Source: Gadus chalcogrammus | Lineage: Eukaryota; Chordata; Actinopteri; Gadiformes; Gadidae | DNA length: 64,000 bases | Assembly: GCF_026213295.1 (NCBI RefSeq) | Contig: NC_079413.1 | Span: 22,641,884-22,705,883, forward strand | Reading direction: 5' to 3' | Shown here: in pieces, positions 14,314 to 27,200 of the stretch | How positions within the stretch are numbered: the stretch's first letter is position 1 | Layout of the letters: the number at the start of each line of letters is the position of its first letter | Program-made: the position numbers and the translations under genes | The notes under the pieces: model-generated | The model's input: only the letters and a program-made list of their open reading frames with translations | What the model was told of the DNA's origin: nothing | The model's database searches: none

Positions 14314-14656
14314 CAGAGTTCTAAATCAACACCCGCCAACCCGCCAAATGCGGGTACATTTTTTTTTTTTAACCCGTGTTAATAAAAACGTACTCGCAAC
14401 TTTGGCGATGATGCATGAGGCAATCATGTCAGTCAGAGCCGCTCTACTGTTCTTGCTCCCTGGACAGTACTGACTTAATTTCCCATGAACACATTGTCGT
14501 GATGCTACGTGAGGACGTATAAGACGCCCTAGCGGCACTTATCTCTCTCATTTTCATGGGGAAAAAATTGGCTAGTGGAAATTCTGATTGGCTGGTAACA
14601 TTAGAAAGTTATCAGCCAAATTGGCTAGTAATCAAAAAAGTTAATTTTGAACCCTG
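14314..14656. mobile_element. Non-autonomous hAT-like element
   Basis: 343 bp with inverted ends CAGAGTTCTAAATCAAC and CAGGGTTCAAAATTAAC (the latter on minus). Flanks are near-identical 8-mers, ATCATTAT (14306-14313) and ATCGTTAT (14657-14664). No coding frame. Confidence 0.82.
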
Positions 14657-14994
14657 ATCGTTATCGACTTGTGTTCCTAATATGCATGTGTCCCCCCGTT
14701 AATATACATTGCCATGTGCTGTATAATGCGTTACGTTTTTAGTTTGCGTGTGTTTAAACAGATGGACGAACACACGCGCGCCCGCATTCATTAATTCTTT
14801 ACACATACACAAACTTCATTCATTCTCACTCGCGTTCAAACAATGTTTTCACACAACCAAATACTCATCAATCCTAAAGATTATGGGCATGTACACGATG
14901 TCTGTGTCAAGAAAATGTGGCTAGGTAGATGAGAGACACAAAGTGTATGCGCGAGGTACACAAGGAACATTATGCATGCGCCCTTAAAATAGCA

Positions 14995-15241
14995 TCGGAA
15001 CAATGCGCCACTGACTTTAAACCAGGTATTTCCTGGTTTGTGGCGCAAGTGGTTTCTGAAACTGCAAAAGCACCAGGGAACGTTTGCGCCAGAACACGCC
15101 TCCTCCTTTCGCCGAACCGCCCCATGGGGCGCAAGATCATTCCCTAATTTACAGACGCGTGGCGCAGGAGGGAAAAGAACGCACTGCGCCAGTTGCAGAC
15201 TAGCAACGTCACATGCGCAGTGATTATTTCAATTGCGCCGG
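14995..15241. repeat. GCGCC-rich dispersed repeat bordering the last SLC6A exon
   Basis: It contains inverted GCGCCACTGACTTTAAACCA / TGGTTTGTGGCGC and several further TGGCGC/GCGCC boxes. It looks like a non-autonomous element, but its ends are not certain. The last codons and stop of the SLC6A gene seem to fall inside it. Confidence 0.45.
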
Positions 15242-18200
15242 ATGCAAGATAGGGCCCTCCATCTCTGTTTGGCATGGAAGGCCTGCTGAATACTCCTCCT
15301 CTACAGGCCGACAAAGGATGGACAGGCGCTGTCGGGGATAAAGGGAAGAAAAAAAGTCAGTAAAAGATGGAGGATGAGTAACCAGTAGAAGAAGACATCA
15401 TTAATTACATTGGTTGGACACTGGTCCTCAGCCAAAGCGGGCAGTACAATCAGGGCTAAGGGCAGGGAATTACATTTCTTAACACGTCAGACCTTGGCCC
15501 AGCTGGTCTCATATTTTGAATTAAAATATGGTTGCAGCCACACGCGAGCCAGATTAAATTAATAAATGACATTCGTAATCTTTTCACTCTTTCTGAAACC
15601 GTTCAGAAGTAAAGCAAAAACATCTCTTTCAGCAATCAACATAAGTTAATATTTTATGTATATTATATTTCAGACCAGATTTTTCGATTTCTGTCGATTG
15701 TTTGAAATGATGCATGGCAGCTCTCCTTGCATCACTATGAACTAATACTCAATCCCCTAGCACTGATTGGTCAATCCAGTTTCTGAAATTGGTTTCAATG
15801 GGAGTAAGGCTAGATTAAAATATGCTCAGGATGCTCTCACAAGCTCCCAACCAACCCAGGAAAAAACAAATAAGGCCATTGCATGTTGTGTTACAGGCTA
15901 CAGTCACTTACCTCGCGCAGGCTACCCTTTGTGCGACATATGTTCAGTGTCGCCCATAGAGGGATCATGAGGACCGAGGAAAGAGCCATGACCCATCCCA
16001 GACCATAGGCCCAGCCGGGGAACTGGTGGCCGCGGTTGGAGGTCAGCGGTTCGCTTTCCACAGTATAGTGAATGAAGCTAGCCTGAGGAGGAAAGCGTCT
16101 TAGTTTATTATGAACCCCAAAAAGATATCATTACAACTCTGTTTATCAATACTGCATCCAAACTGAAGCTAGTAGTTGCGAGACTGATAAATATTCAATT
16201 GTGATGCAGTCAACTATGCGGATTGTAAGCAAGTATGGTTGGCCAGTATTACATATTATTGAAAAAAAGCATTTGCATTTTACAGTGCCATGCGAAATTG
16301 TAGAGTTTGAGTTTATCATTTCATTTTTTGAGGAGGGATATTAATTGCAAATAAGTCATGAGCTAATTCTGTGGCAACAATCGTACTTTGTTTTCTTGCG
16401 TTTCATTATCTACTGTTATTGTAGATTATGGTGAATAAATGTTGACTTTCAAATTACCCTCGCTTTGAGAATCTGTCCATTAGAGGTTTCAGCTTGGTTT
16501 CCAAAATACATTTATGCAACTATTTCTGCAAAATAAAATGTATTTATGATAATGCAATACATGTTCAGCCTGTTCATTGATCATATCATCAATCATCACA
16601 GTCCCTGAAATAGCCAGATAGGCTGAGGCTTCTGACCCTGCCTTACTTGTGATGAGTTAATATCACAGAATGTTATTTAATAGCAGTCTTTTGTTTAGGC
16701 TTATTGTTGTGGGTTTTGCTTGTCTCCTGAAGGTCAGTGTACAACGTGTGAATTTTTACTTGATTAGATAGAGTATATTATGTCTGGTGATAGCATGGTT
16801 GACAAAAACAGACACAAAAAAGTAAACAACGGGCTTCATTCAAAATCGTGAGGACAAAAGTCCAGCATAAAGTGTCTTATGACCGAGTTCCGGCTATCAA
16901 ATCTGTAGTCTCCAGAATAAGCCCGCAGCCACTGCCTCTGCAGCCCATTGGATAAAGCCTGCTTCTCTGCAGGGAGCCACCAGGAATGATTGAGGGCTGC
17001 GTCTTACCAGGCAGAGCAGCGGGGTGATGTAGCGCCAGCAGAATTTGAAGAGAAGGCAAGGCCTCTGTCCACTCATGTCTTTGATGGCGTCACACATTCT
17101 GTCAGCGCCTGTCGGACACAGAATATTTGTTTTCATGAAATCTTTGAAACGTTCTATGCTCAGATGATGACGGTGACTATGATGTCGATGGGACGGTTTG
17201 CCTTTGCAACTTTTTCTGTTTATTTTATTTGGTACTTTGGTTAGAGGCCAAGTGCCAGCCAGGTTTCTCTCCTGGCGAGTATGATTAGTAAGTCAGTTTG
17301 TCTAATTTGTCATTTGTATGTAGGGGTTTAAATCTCATCACAAGGATGCACACTCAAAAATTCCACCCTACACATTGAATGCCCATATTAAAAAATATAT
17401 ATATTTCATATACGATCTGAGTGCAAGACCCTCAGGTATTTGAATACAGTCAACGGACTATTGTGGGGGATGAAATTTGTTTTGTGTGAGAGCACTTGTG
17501 GGTCCCAATGTTGCTGTACAGCATGTGGCCGTGCAGCAGATTCACTCAAGAACTGATAGAAAAAAAGCTGAAAAGTCGAGTCCCCCCACTGGATGAAAAG
17601 CATGACGAAGAAGGCAGGATGACCCAAGGTAAGCTCACTGGTTGGCTTGAACTGCTGAGCCTAGTGTCAATAAATATCTTCAAATTATTGAGAAGGAACC
17701 GCCTATTTTAACTGTCCATGTCTTTCATCCTGAGACCCAGCTGTTACTTTGTGGTTACTATGACTTCATTATTATTTATCGTGCAAAATGTAATGTTGAT
17801 TGTGGCCGGTCTGAAACGTAATGTTAACGACTGTTGCTGTCTGCCTTGCCCAGGACCCTTCTGCAAAAAAGATTTTTAATCTCAGTGGAGGTATTCCTCA
17901 ATGGTTAAACAAAAATAAGAGATTGCAGTTTAGCCAGGTAGGTGAAACAGACCGAAGGCCCAGCCAACAGCGACACACTCAGCCAGGGCCACACAGAGCT
18001 GACACGCTCCGTTGCCGCCATAGTAGTCCAGAAGCTGGAACACATAGATTCCTCCCTGGATGAAAAAAAAAAAATGTATTATTTTTAACACGGAGTCCGA
18101 CAGATGTCTTTGGGTGCGCTCTGATTTATACCCGAGCCGATCGGTTGTGTGTTTTTTCTGTTCATTGACTTGTTGATTGATAGAGTAATAGACCACTTTC

Positions 18201-21200
18201 ACAGATTGCCGGACAAACACAGACGCTGTAATAAGACGTTGTGATGTTATAACACAAATTATGCGTCTGCTCCTTCTGTGTTCAGCACCAGGGCACGGGT
18301 AGTAGACGTGTCTTCAGTAGTTTAGTCTACCACCAACTTAAAAGTGCTTAAAAGGAGCGAATCCATAATTAGTGTTATGAGGGACAAGTGTGTTTGTCCT
18401 ACACTAAACCCTCTGTGAAACGGTTCTATGAATTGTCCGTGCCTCTGTGACGAGCAAGATCTGCACGAGGAAGGAGACGAGACAGAAAACGGCGAGGAAC
18501 ATTTCCCTACGCCACGGCTGCCTCATCTGCCCGGGGAACAGGTCGCTGACGCTGGACGCAATGGTCTCCAGGCCGGCAAACTGAGAGATGGGAGGGAGGT
18601 CACAGGTCAGCAGGGCAGCATATTACAACAGCAGTTCGAACTGCAATTTGAATAACGTTTATATTAACTAAATGGCTGTAGTTGCAGGGTTTGAAGCTCT
18701 CGTTCTCACCAGTGTGTCCAGGCCCAGCATGATGAGCATGATGAAGAAGCAGACCGCCCACAACTGAGGAACAGGCATCATAGCCACAGCTTGGGGAAAC
18801 GCAATGAACGCTAAACCAGGGCCTGCAGATGCACATTAGGATTGACTGGGTTTAGCAGGGACTGGCTATGCATGCCATGAATGAAAACCAAACGGATTGT
18901 GTACCAGATTCCACCACATTGTCCATGGTGACACCCTGTTGATGTGCCATGAATCCCAGGATAGAGAAGACGGCAAACCCAGCAACGAAACTGGTGGCGC
19001 TGTTCAGAGCACAGAGCCAAAGACTGTCCCTAGCAAAAAGAACACAAAACACAAAGTCCATACTATGTAGGGACAATATAGGTGCCATCTGCAGTGGCAC
19101 CTTGGAGACCTTGTCTTCCCACATTCATCAGATTTCATGTGATAGTAGTTGCAGTAGTGTTTTGAGGTAGGTTTTTTTTTTTCGGGGGGAGGCAAATCTG
19201 CCTCAAGAACCTATGACCGAGTCGTGGCATCAAAATTGGCGTGGCCTGTGACTAAAATGACCACAGTTCCTAGATGGATTATTTGATTTGAGCGAGACCA
19301 ACTTTTTGACTTTTGGGGTCGAAGGTTCTAACTGCTCAAGTAAGATGAAGTCGATTGACAAAACAACATGGCGGCCAGAGGAAAAAGAAATAATGCAGAA
19401 GTGGAGTGGAGTGCATACACATCTCAACGGGGGGGATTGTGAGTTTCATCTTACTTGTAACAGTTGTTATTCTTCTTGTTGTAGCTCCCCAGGGTGTTGA
19501 TGGTGCCTGCAGCCACACCGTAGGAGTAGAACACCTGGGCTCCAGCCTCGATCCACACCTGATGCACCAAAGCCACGCATTTGCTGTTACACGTGTCTCG
19601 GCTGTTCTTCGTTGAGCCGTGGGTACAGAAGGCGAGGTAGCTCGACGCGCTTCCAAACAATTCCAATCACTCGCGATTTCAAAAAATGATTATATTTATT
19701 TTACCGCTCCAAAAAAGAACAAAACTTTCTTCTAAATAAAGGAAAACTTACTGGCAAACGAATAAATCATTGAAAGCAACGAGTGAACTTATATAAGCGG
19801 TCGAAAGACTTTTTTAACCCACCGCCTCTTTTCCCTTGACACTTAGTTTATTCATCCGAACCAAACACACACCTGGCCTAAGTACCTGAGCAGTGCGTAA
19901 AGCCCGCCCACAGACATCTACAGCAAGTATCAGAAAACAAAGCAGCCATAAATAGTATTAATAATATGCTAAATAAACTATTCAAAATTTAGCTTTCATT
20001 TCACAATTTCTATTTCCATAAACAATAAACAAGTCAGACATAAGAGTGAATAGAAAATCAATACTCGTTAAAACGGCTGCGACATTCCGGCCCCTAATTG
20101 TAATACTCTATTACCAATTATCAAAGATCAAACATCTTTAAGAAGCCGTTATAACACAGTAACAAAACAACTTTTCTTTTCTTTTTTTTTACATTCCATA
20201 GAGCCTTGTTGGCTATTCAAAATCCAGTTGAGCAAAACATGATTGTCTATGAGACACAAAAAAAGGGAAGCCTAAATGCTTACTCGTGTGAACAGTTCAT
20301 TCAAAAAGGTCAAATGTCTCTTCTTATGTGAAAAAAGGTTTCTTCACGCTGCCACGATGCAGCGTCGCAATGTCTTGTGTATGCATGTGTGTGCATGTAG
20401 GTGCATGTGGGTGCAACAGGGTAAGCCTAGAGCCGGGGCAGACTCCAGAACTTGGGGACTTTACTCTGCCTCCAACAGCAGACACAGCCGGGTGACGGGC
20501 CGCTCCAATACGGATGTTCTTGTCTTGAGACGAACACGGCGAACATGTCCTTTAGAGTCGGCCATTGTCTCTGTGATGCGTCCCATGAGCCACGAGTTCC
20601 TGGGTGATGCATCCTCCACCACAAGAACGAGGTCCCCAACTGTGAAGTTCCTCCGTGGTTTCTGCCACTTTTGGCGCTTCTGCATCATTGTGAGGTATTC
20701 CTTGACCCACCTTTTCCAGAACATGTCTGTGATATATTGCACTTGCCTCCATCTTTTACGAGTGTATGAGTCCTCCTTCATGAACAAACCGGGTGGCATT
20801 ATTGGTTTACCTTTGAGCTGCAGGATGTGATTGGGCGTTAGTGCTTCGATATCATTAGGATCATCGCTGGATGGTGTAATGGGACGATCGTTTAGTATAG
20901 CCTCTGCCTCACACATAGCCGTTTGAAGGGTCTCATCATTAAGAGTTTGCTGTTTAAGCACTGAATAGAGCGCTTTCTTGACCTGCTGTATGAGGCGCTC
21001 CCAGGCACCTCCGTGGTGCGCTCCGTGGGGAGGATTAAAGGTCCACTTTATTTCCTCTTGCAAAAGAGCTTTCTGGATCTTCCCTTGGTTGAGCGCCCGA
21101 AGGGCCTCTTTCAGCTCTCGATTAGAGCTCACAAAGTTAGTTCCATTGTCCGACCTCATCTCCTTCACTTGTCCTCTTCGACATATAAATCTCCTGAGAG

Positions 21201-24200
21201 CATTTATACATGCGTCTGTGTCAAGACTGTGTGCTACCTCCAGGTGGACTGCACGTGATGCCAGACAGGTAAATATTACCCCGTATCGTTTTACTGTACT
21301 TCTGCCCTGTTTAACATCGATGGGCCCAAAGTAGTCCACCCCGACGTGGGTAAACGGAGGGAGCTCTGGCGAGACGCGGTCGACAGGAAGGTCTGCCATT
21401 TTTTGGTTTCCAGCCCTTTGGCGTCGAAGCTTGCAGGCTAAGCATTCCCTGATGACTGCTCTGGCTGCTGCGTTGGCGTGGAGTATCCAATATTTACGAC
21501 GGAGAGTGGAAAGCATGTGATTCCGCCCACTGTGGCCGACCATTTCATGTATGTGACGAAGAATGATCTTAGAAACATGGCTGGATTTGGGCAGTATGGC
21601 TGGGTGCTTTGTTTCTTCTGGAAGAGCTGCTCTGCTCAGCCTCCCACCAACTCTCAAGACACCATCTACTACAATTGGGTCAAGTTGGACCAAAGAACTT
21701 GTCTTTTTGACTGTGCCTTTTACCAATGAAGCCAGTTCTTCTGGGAAGCTTTGTTTTTGCACGAAGCATATAATGGCCTTTTCTGCCTCAGCCATGTCTT
21801 CAATAGCAAGCCTTTGTGTCTTAAGGCTGGCTTTGAACTGCTGCATGTGTTTGGCTACTATGTCATCTTGTTTGCTGGAGCCTTGGTGCATGGCAAGCGC
21901 CTTGGCTCGTTCCTGACACAGTTGCTTAAGCAGGTCTTTATATTTGAGGATCCATCCCACTGCTCTTTTTAAGTCAATCCAGCTTGAGAAGTAACTTAGT
22001 AGGATAGCAGTGGGAGATTCACTGGGCTGTAGCACTGCTGCATAGACCGGTACCACATTCCTTACTTCTGGATCCTCTACAGAGATCACGCCTGGATCTT
22101 CATCGTGCCCTGGCCATTTGCATGGATGTGTTTTTAGAAACTCTGGGCCATGGATCCATGTTTTGGACTTAAGAAAGGCGTCTGTCCGGATGCCACGTGA
22201 AGCTACGTCAGCGGGATTGAGCTTGGAGCTGACGTAGTTCCATTGAGGGACTTTGGACAGTGTCCGTATGATGGCAACTCTGTTCGCCACAAAGGTTTTG
22301 AACCTTGCTGTTGTGCTTGCAATGTACTTCAAAACGGACGTACTGTCTGTCCAGTACTTCGATTCCTCCAATGGAATTTGCAGCTCTGTTTTCAGCATGC
22401 GGTCCATACGCACCGCCAAGACTGCCGCTGCAAGCTCCATTCTGGGGATGGTGGTCTGCTTGAGGGGTGCTACTTTTGCCTTGCCCATGATGAAAACAGT
22501 GTGCACTTCATCTTTGCGGTTAGTGAGTCTGAGGTATGACACTGTTCCTAGGCCAACTTCACTTGCGTCACAAAAGTGGTGCAGCTGTATGGATGAGATC
22601 TCACCAAAGCCTTTGGGCGTGATACATCTGCTCACAGAGAATTCGTCCAATAGCGTCAATTGTCTTAACCATCTCTGCCACCTGTCGGCATGTTCTTGTG
22701 GAATTTTGTCATCCCACCCCAGCTTGGCCTTACATAACTCCTGAAGGATTTGCTTGGCAGATAGCACGACCGGTGCCAAGAACCCTAAAGGGTCATAGAC
22801 TGAACTCACAACTGACAGGATGCCACGTCTTGTTGTTGGCTGTGGTTTCAGCACTGTGCTGAAGGTGAATGCGTCACTTTCGACATCCCACTGAGTTCCG
22901 AGGGCCCGTTCCATGGGAAGTTTATCCCTGTCGAGATTTAGAGTCTTGACCTCTTTAGCTCTTTCTTCCTCAGGGATCATGGCAAGGATAGAGCGATGAT
23001 TACTGATCCATTTGTTCAAATGGAAGCCTCCTTTGCTGCACATACTTTTGAGGTTTCTGTACAGCCATGCTGCTTTTTCCACGGAGCTCACTGCCTTAAG
23101 ACAATCATCAACGTAAAAACTCTGTCTTACAGTGTCCACAACCTCAGCTGGGTAGTCATGCTGGTTATCCTCTGCTGTCTTTAGCAGGGCGAAAGTGGCG
23201 CAGCTGGGTGACGATACAGCTCCAAAGATGTGGACTGTCATCCTATGATCAATGAGCTCTTTAGTAATGTCCCCGTCTGGCCACCAGAGGAAGCGCAAGA
23301 AGTCCACATCTTCTCTTGCCACTCTCACCTGATGGAACATGCCTTCGATGTCGGTCATCAGAGCAATAGGACCCAGACGAAACCTCAACATCACCCCGAT
23401 CAGCTTGTTGGTCAAGTCTGGCCCTTGCAGCAATTCTCTATTCAGAGAGGTTCCATGAAACGTCGAAGCACAGTCAAACACCACACGTAACTTCTTTTTG
23501 CGTGGGTGGTAGACCCCATGATGTGGTATGTACCACACTTTGCCACTTTTTGTTTGCAACTCATCTTGGGGTATGACCTCCGCATATCCTTTTATCAGCA
23601 CATCCTGCATGAAATCCTTATATTCTTCAAAGAATGTTTGGTCTTTGTTAAACCTCTTAAGCAGCTGTTGTGCTCTTTGTAGGGCGCTGTGCCTGTTATT
23701 GGGCATGTTGACACCTGGCTCACGAAATGGCAGCTTGAGGTAGTAATGTCCATCCTCTAGAACTGCTGAGTCTGAGACTATGTTCATGAACTGCTTGTCC
23801 TCCACAGACATTTCTTGCTTTTCATAATGCTGCTCAGCAAAATCTTGATTGTACTGCTGGGTTAGAATATCTTCCAAACTGGAAATGTCTATCCTGTTGA
23901 CCAATACAGGATGACAGTCGCTCATGCAGTCCTTGTGACCAAGTGGGCCATTTATTACCCATCCTAGGAGGGTTTCGACAGCAAACGGTCCATTACCTTT
24001 GCTGTTAATGACTCTCCATGGTTCCAACACTTTAGGAGCGTTTGCACCAATCAGTAGCCCGATGCTGGCTTCGATTGGCTCCAGTTCAACATCCTTCAGG
24101 TAAGGCCATTCTTTGAGGTCCTCTTCTGTAGGTATGTTGTCTTTGCATACAGGGATTGACTCTTGTGAGAAAACATCTGGCAGCTGAATGAATGTGTTAC

Positions 24201-27200
24201 CTTTGAGCCCAGCCACTTCCATTCCAGGGATCTTATAACTGGTCACAGGCTTCTCCTGGCCCATAGTTTTGAGCAGAACCTTCACTTTCTTTCCTCTGGC
24301 ATTTAGCTCTGTCATTAATTCTTCTGTGCAAAAGGTGGCGGTGCTTCCTGGGTCAAGGAAAGCGTATGTCTGCACAACCTTTGTTCCTTTGCACAGCTTT
24401 ACTTGGACAGGAACAATCGACAGCTTACATGCATTGTTACCGGCCCCAATAAGGCTGCCAGCATCCAAGGAGACAAGGCTTGATGTGATCTTCGCTGATT
24501 CCCCAAAATCTCTTTTGGTAACCTGAGATTCCACCTTCTCTTTCAAGTTGAAGTGCAGAATGCTTGGGTGGTTTTGGTGGCAAACTTGACATGTCATTCT
24601 GTTTTTGCAATATCTGCTCATGTGTCCTCTTCCCAAACATCCAAAGCACAGACCTTCACTTTTCATAAACTCCACCTTTTCATTATTGTGTTTACTTTTT
24701 AGGACATCACAAAACTCCAAAGAGTGGTCTTTGCTACAGTACAGGCAGGGCTTCTCAAGAGTGGTTGAGGTTTCTTGTTTTTTCTCCTTTTGGTTGAATT
24801 TGGGTTGGTTTGGTTTACTTTCCTTTTGCTCTGAACGCTCGGACATGGTTGCGACAGTTGTAGCAAAACTACTCCCCCTACTAGCTGGTTTATAAGGGTT
24901 TTTGTGTGCTGGCCTTTTTGTCTTTAGCACACATTTGTTATCAGTCACATCATGTATGTCACCAAAAAAAGGATCCAGAACGACTCTGGACTGTTTTTCC
25001 ACAAATTCAACAAGGTCTTTAAACTTGGCTCGCCTTTTGCTCCTTTCCTGAACATCGCAGCTTATTGTTCTCCATCTATCTCGGAGTTTAAAGGGTAATT
25101 TGGATACCATTGCCCTCAAGTGAGATGGTGTCTCCAGCTCTTCCATAAAATTAACTTCTTTCATTATATTGAAGCAGCTTCGCAGAAACAGCGCATACGA
25201 CCTTAACGCTGGTCCATCCTCTGCTTTTATTGGAGGCCAACTCAGGACCTTATCCATGTGTGCTGATGTCAGCTTCATTACATTGCCGAAGTGCCATTCA
25301 AGTTGCTCTTTTGCTTCTCTGAGCCCCCTTTCTGGGTCCATGTGGAGGAAGCTACGAACCAGCAGGTTGGGTTCTCCCTTTGTGTATTGCTCCAAGTAAA
25401 ATAATTTGTCCTGTGCATTGTCCACCTTGCGCTCTATTCCTTGTTCAAATGCCATAATGAACGATCTGTATTGTAGGGCATCACCATCAAATGTAGGAAT
25501 TTCTCTGGAAGGAAGTAAAGCTGCTTGGTGTTGCTTTACGAGCAATTCAGTTATTTCATTTTGTTTTCTCATGACGTCGGTGAGACCATTCTCATTGCTT
25601 TTATATGAGTTTCCATCTCCTTGGTCATGATCTAGGTTTTTGCTTTTAAATTTTGCTTTAAAGGGAGGAGCTTGGTGAGAAATGTTTGATTTCACAGAGT
25701 ATTGAGGTTTGGGAGGTTTTTGGTTTGTTACTGGAATCAGGTATTCGGTACATGCTCCAGACATTTCCAACTGATGTATTGGTGATATGCTTTCTGATTT
25801 TAATTGCTTTGATGTTGATGGTTTGTGATTTCTTTGTGTGGTTATTGATGGTTGGGGTGCTTGTCCAGCAGCCAATGACTCACTCTCCATGTAAACATTA
25901 ACTTTTGCTTCTGCAGCAGCCAATTCAGCCTCTATAGCAAGCCTTTCCCCCTTTGCTATTATTTGAGCTTGTTGCATATCCAGAGCATGTTTCATCGTCA
26001 ATGCTTGCACTTTAGCCATCAGAGCAGCACGTTCTGCCTTAGCCTTTAAACAAGCAGAGGACGCTCCGGAGGCGGAGCTGGAGGAGCTGGCTTTCCTTGG
26101 GGCTTTATTTGTTTGAGATACGCTGTCCTCTGGTCCCACAGCTTTATCTTTATGCCCCTCATCCACCACGCCTTTCATTTCAGCATCATCATCGTAGTCA
26201 TCATCATTATTTTCCTCTTCGTCCTCAACCTCCTCGGTTATTTCCACACCATCCATCCATTTGTTAATGCCGTTTATAAACTCTCTGAAAAGGCCGATCT
26301 TTGGCTCAAACCAGTCCGTATTATCTGCCTCCTTTTCCTCTTCGTTTGAAAGGAGGTTTTGCACGGTGTTTTGCGCCTCAATAAATTCTTCCACATATTT
26401 ATTGAAAACCTCTGCGTGTTTGCGAACATTTTCGTTACTTTCCCCAAACTCCAATGAAGCATTGATTTCATTCTTTTTACGCGTTAAAACGCTGAGCTTT
26501 CCCCTGCGCGATGCGATTGCCTTTATCAAAAGCGTTTCATCTGCTTTTCCAGTGACAGACATTGCAACACAGGTTGTGGTATTTGATTCACTTTGAATTC
26601 ACTTTTAGACCAAGGCACACAAGAGACATCCAACACTTTTATTCGGCGCCGTTTCCTTGTTACTGACAGTAACACTCATTGCGAGAATCCATCTACTCAC
26701 AAACTGCAGAAACTCCTTCCATTGTCTCCGCTGCTTGTGTGGTCCTTTTCTTTTGAAGACAACTTATTTTTCTTCAATTGACAAAAGTCTTTCGACTTAA
26801 ATGTCTCGGCTGTTCTTCGTTGAGCCGTGGGTACAGAAGGCGAGGTAGCTCGACGCGCTTCCAAACAATTCCAATCACTCGCGATTTCAAAAAATGATTA
26901 TATTTATTTTACCGCTCCAAAAAAGAACAAAACTTTCTTCTAAATAAAGGAAAACTTACTGGCAAACGAATAAATCATTGAAAGCAACGAGTGAACTTAT
27001 ATAAGCGGTCGAAAGACTTTTTTAACCCACCGCCTCTTTTCCCTTGACACTTAGTTTATTCATCCGAACCAAACACACACCTGGCCTAAGTACCTGAGCA
27101 GTGCGTAAAGCCCGCCCACAGACATCTACAGCAAGTATCAGAAAACAAAGCAGCCATAAATAGTATTAATAATATGCTAAATAAACTATTCAAAATTTAG

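Noticed and set aside
17406..17627. Minus open frame as an SLC6A exon
   Set aside because: No similarity to the family, and flanking exons 17953-18055 and 17008-17108 join in phase without it.
15224..19558. Treating the C-terminal SLC6A exons as a separate third gene
   Set aside because: Their phases continue exactly from exon 6 at 28951, with the BEL/Pao element simply enlarging the intron.
20978..26596. Plus-strand frames opposite the BEL/Pao polyprotein
   Set aside because: Shadows of a real 2,033-codon minus frame carrying all pol motifs.
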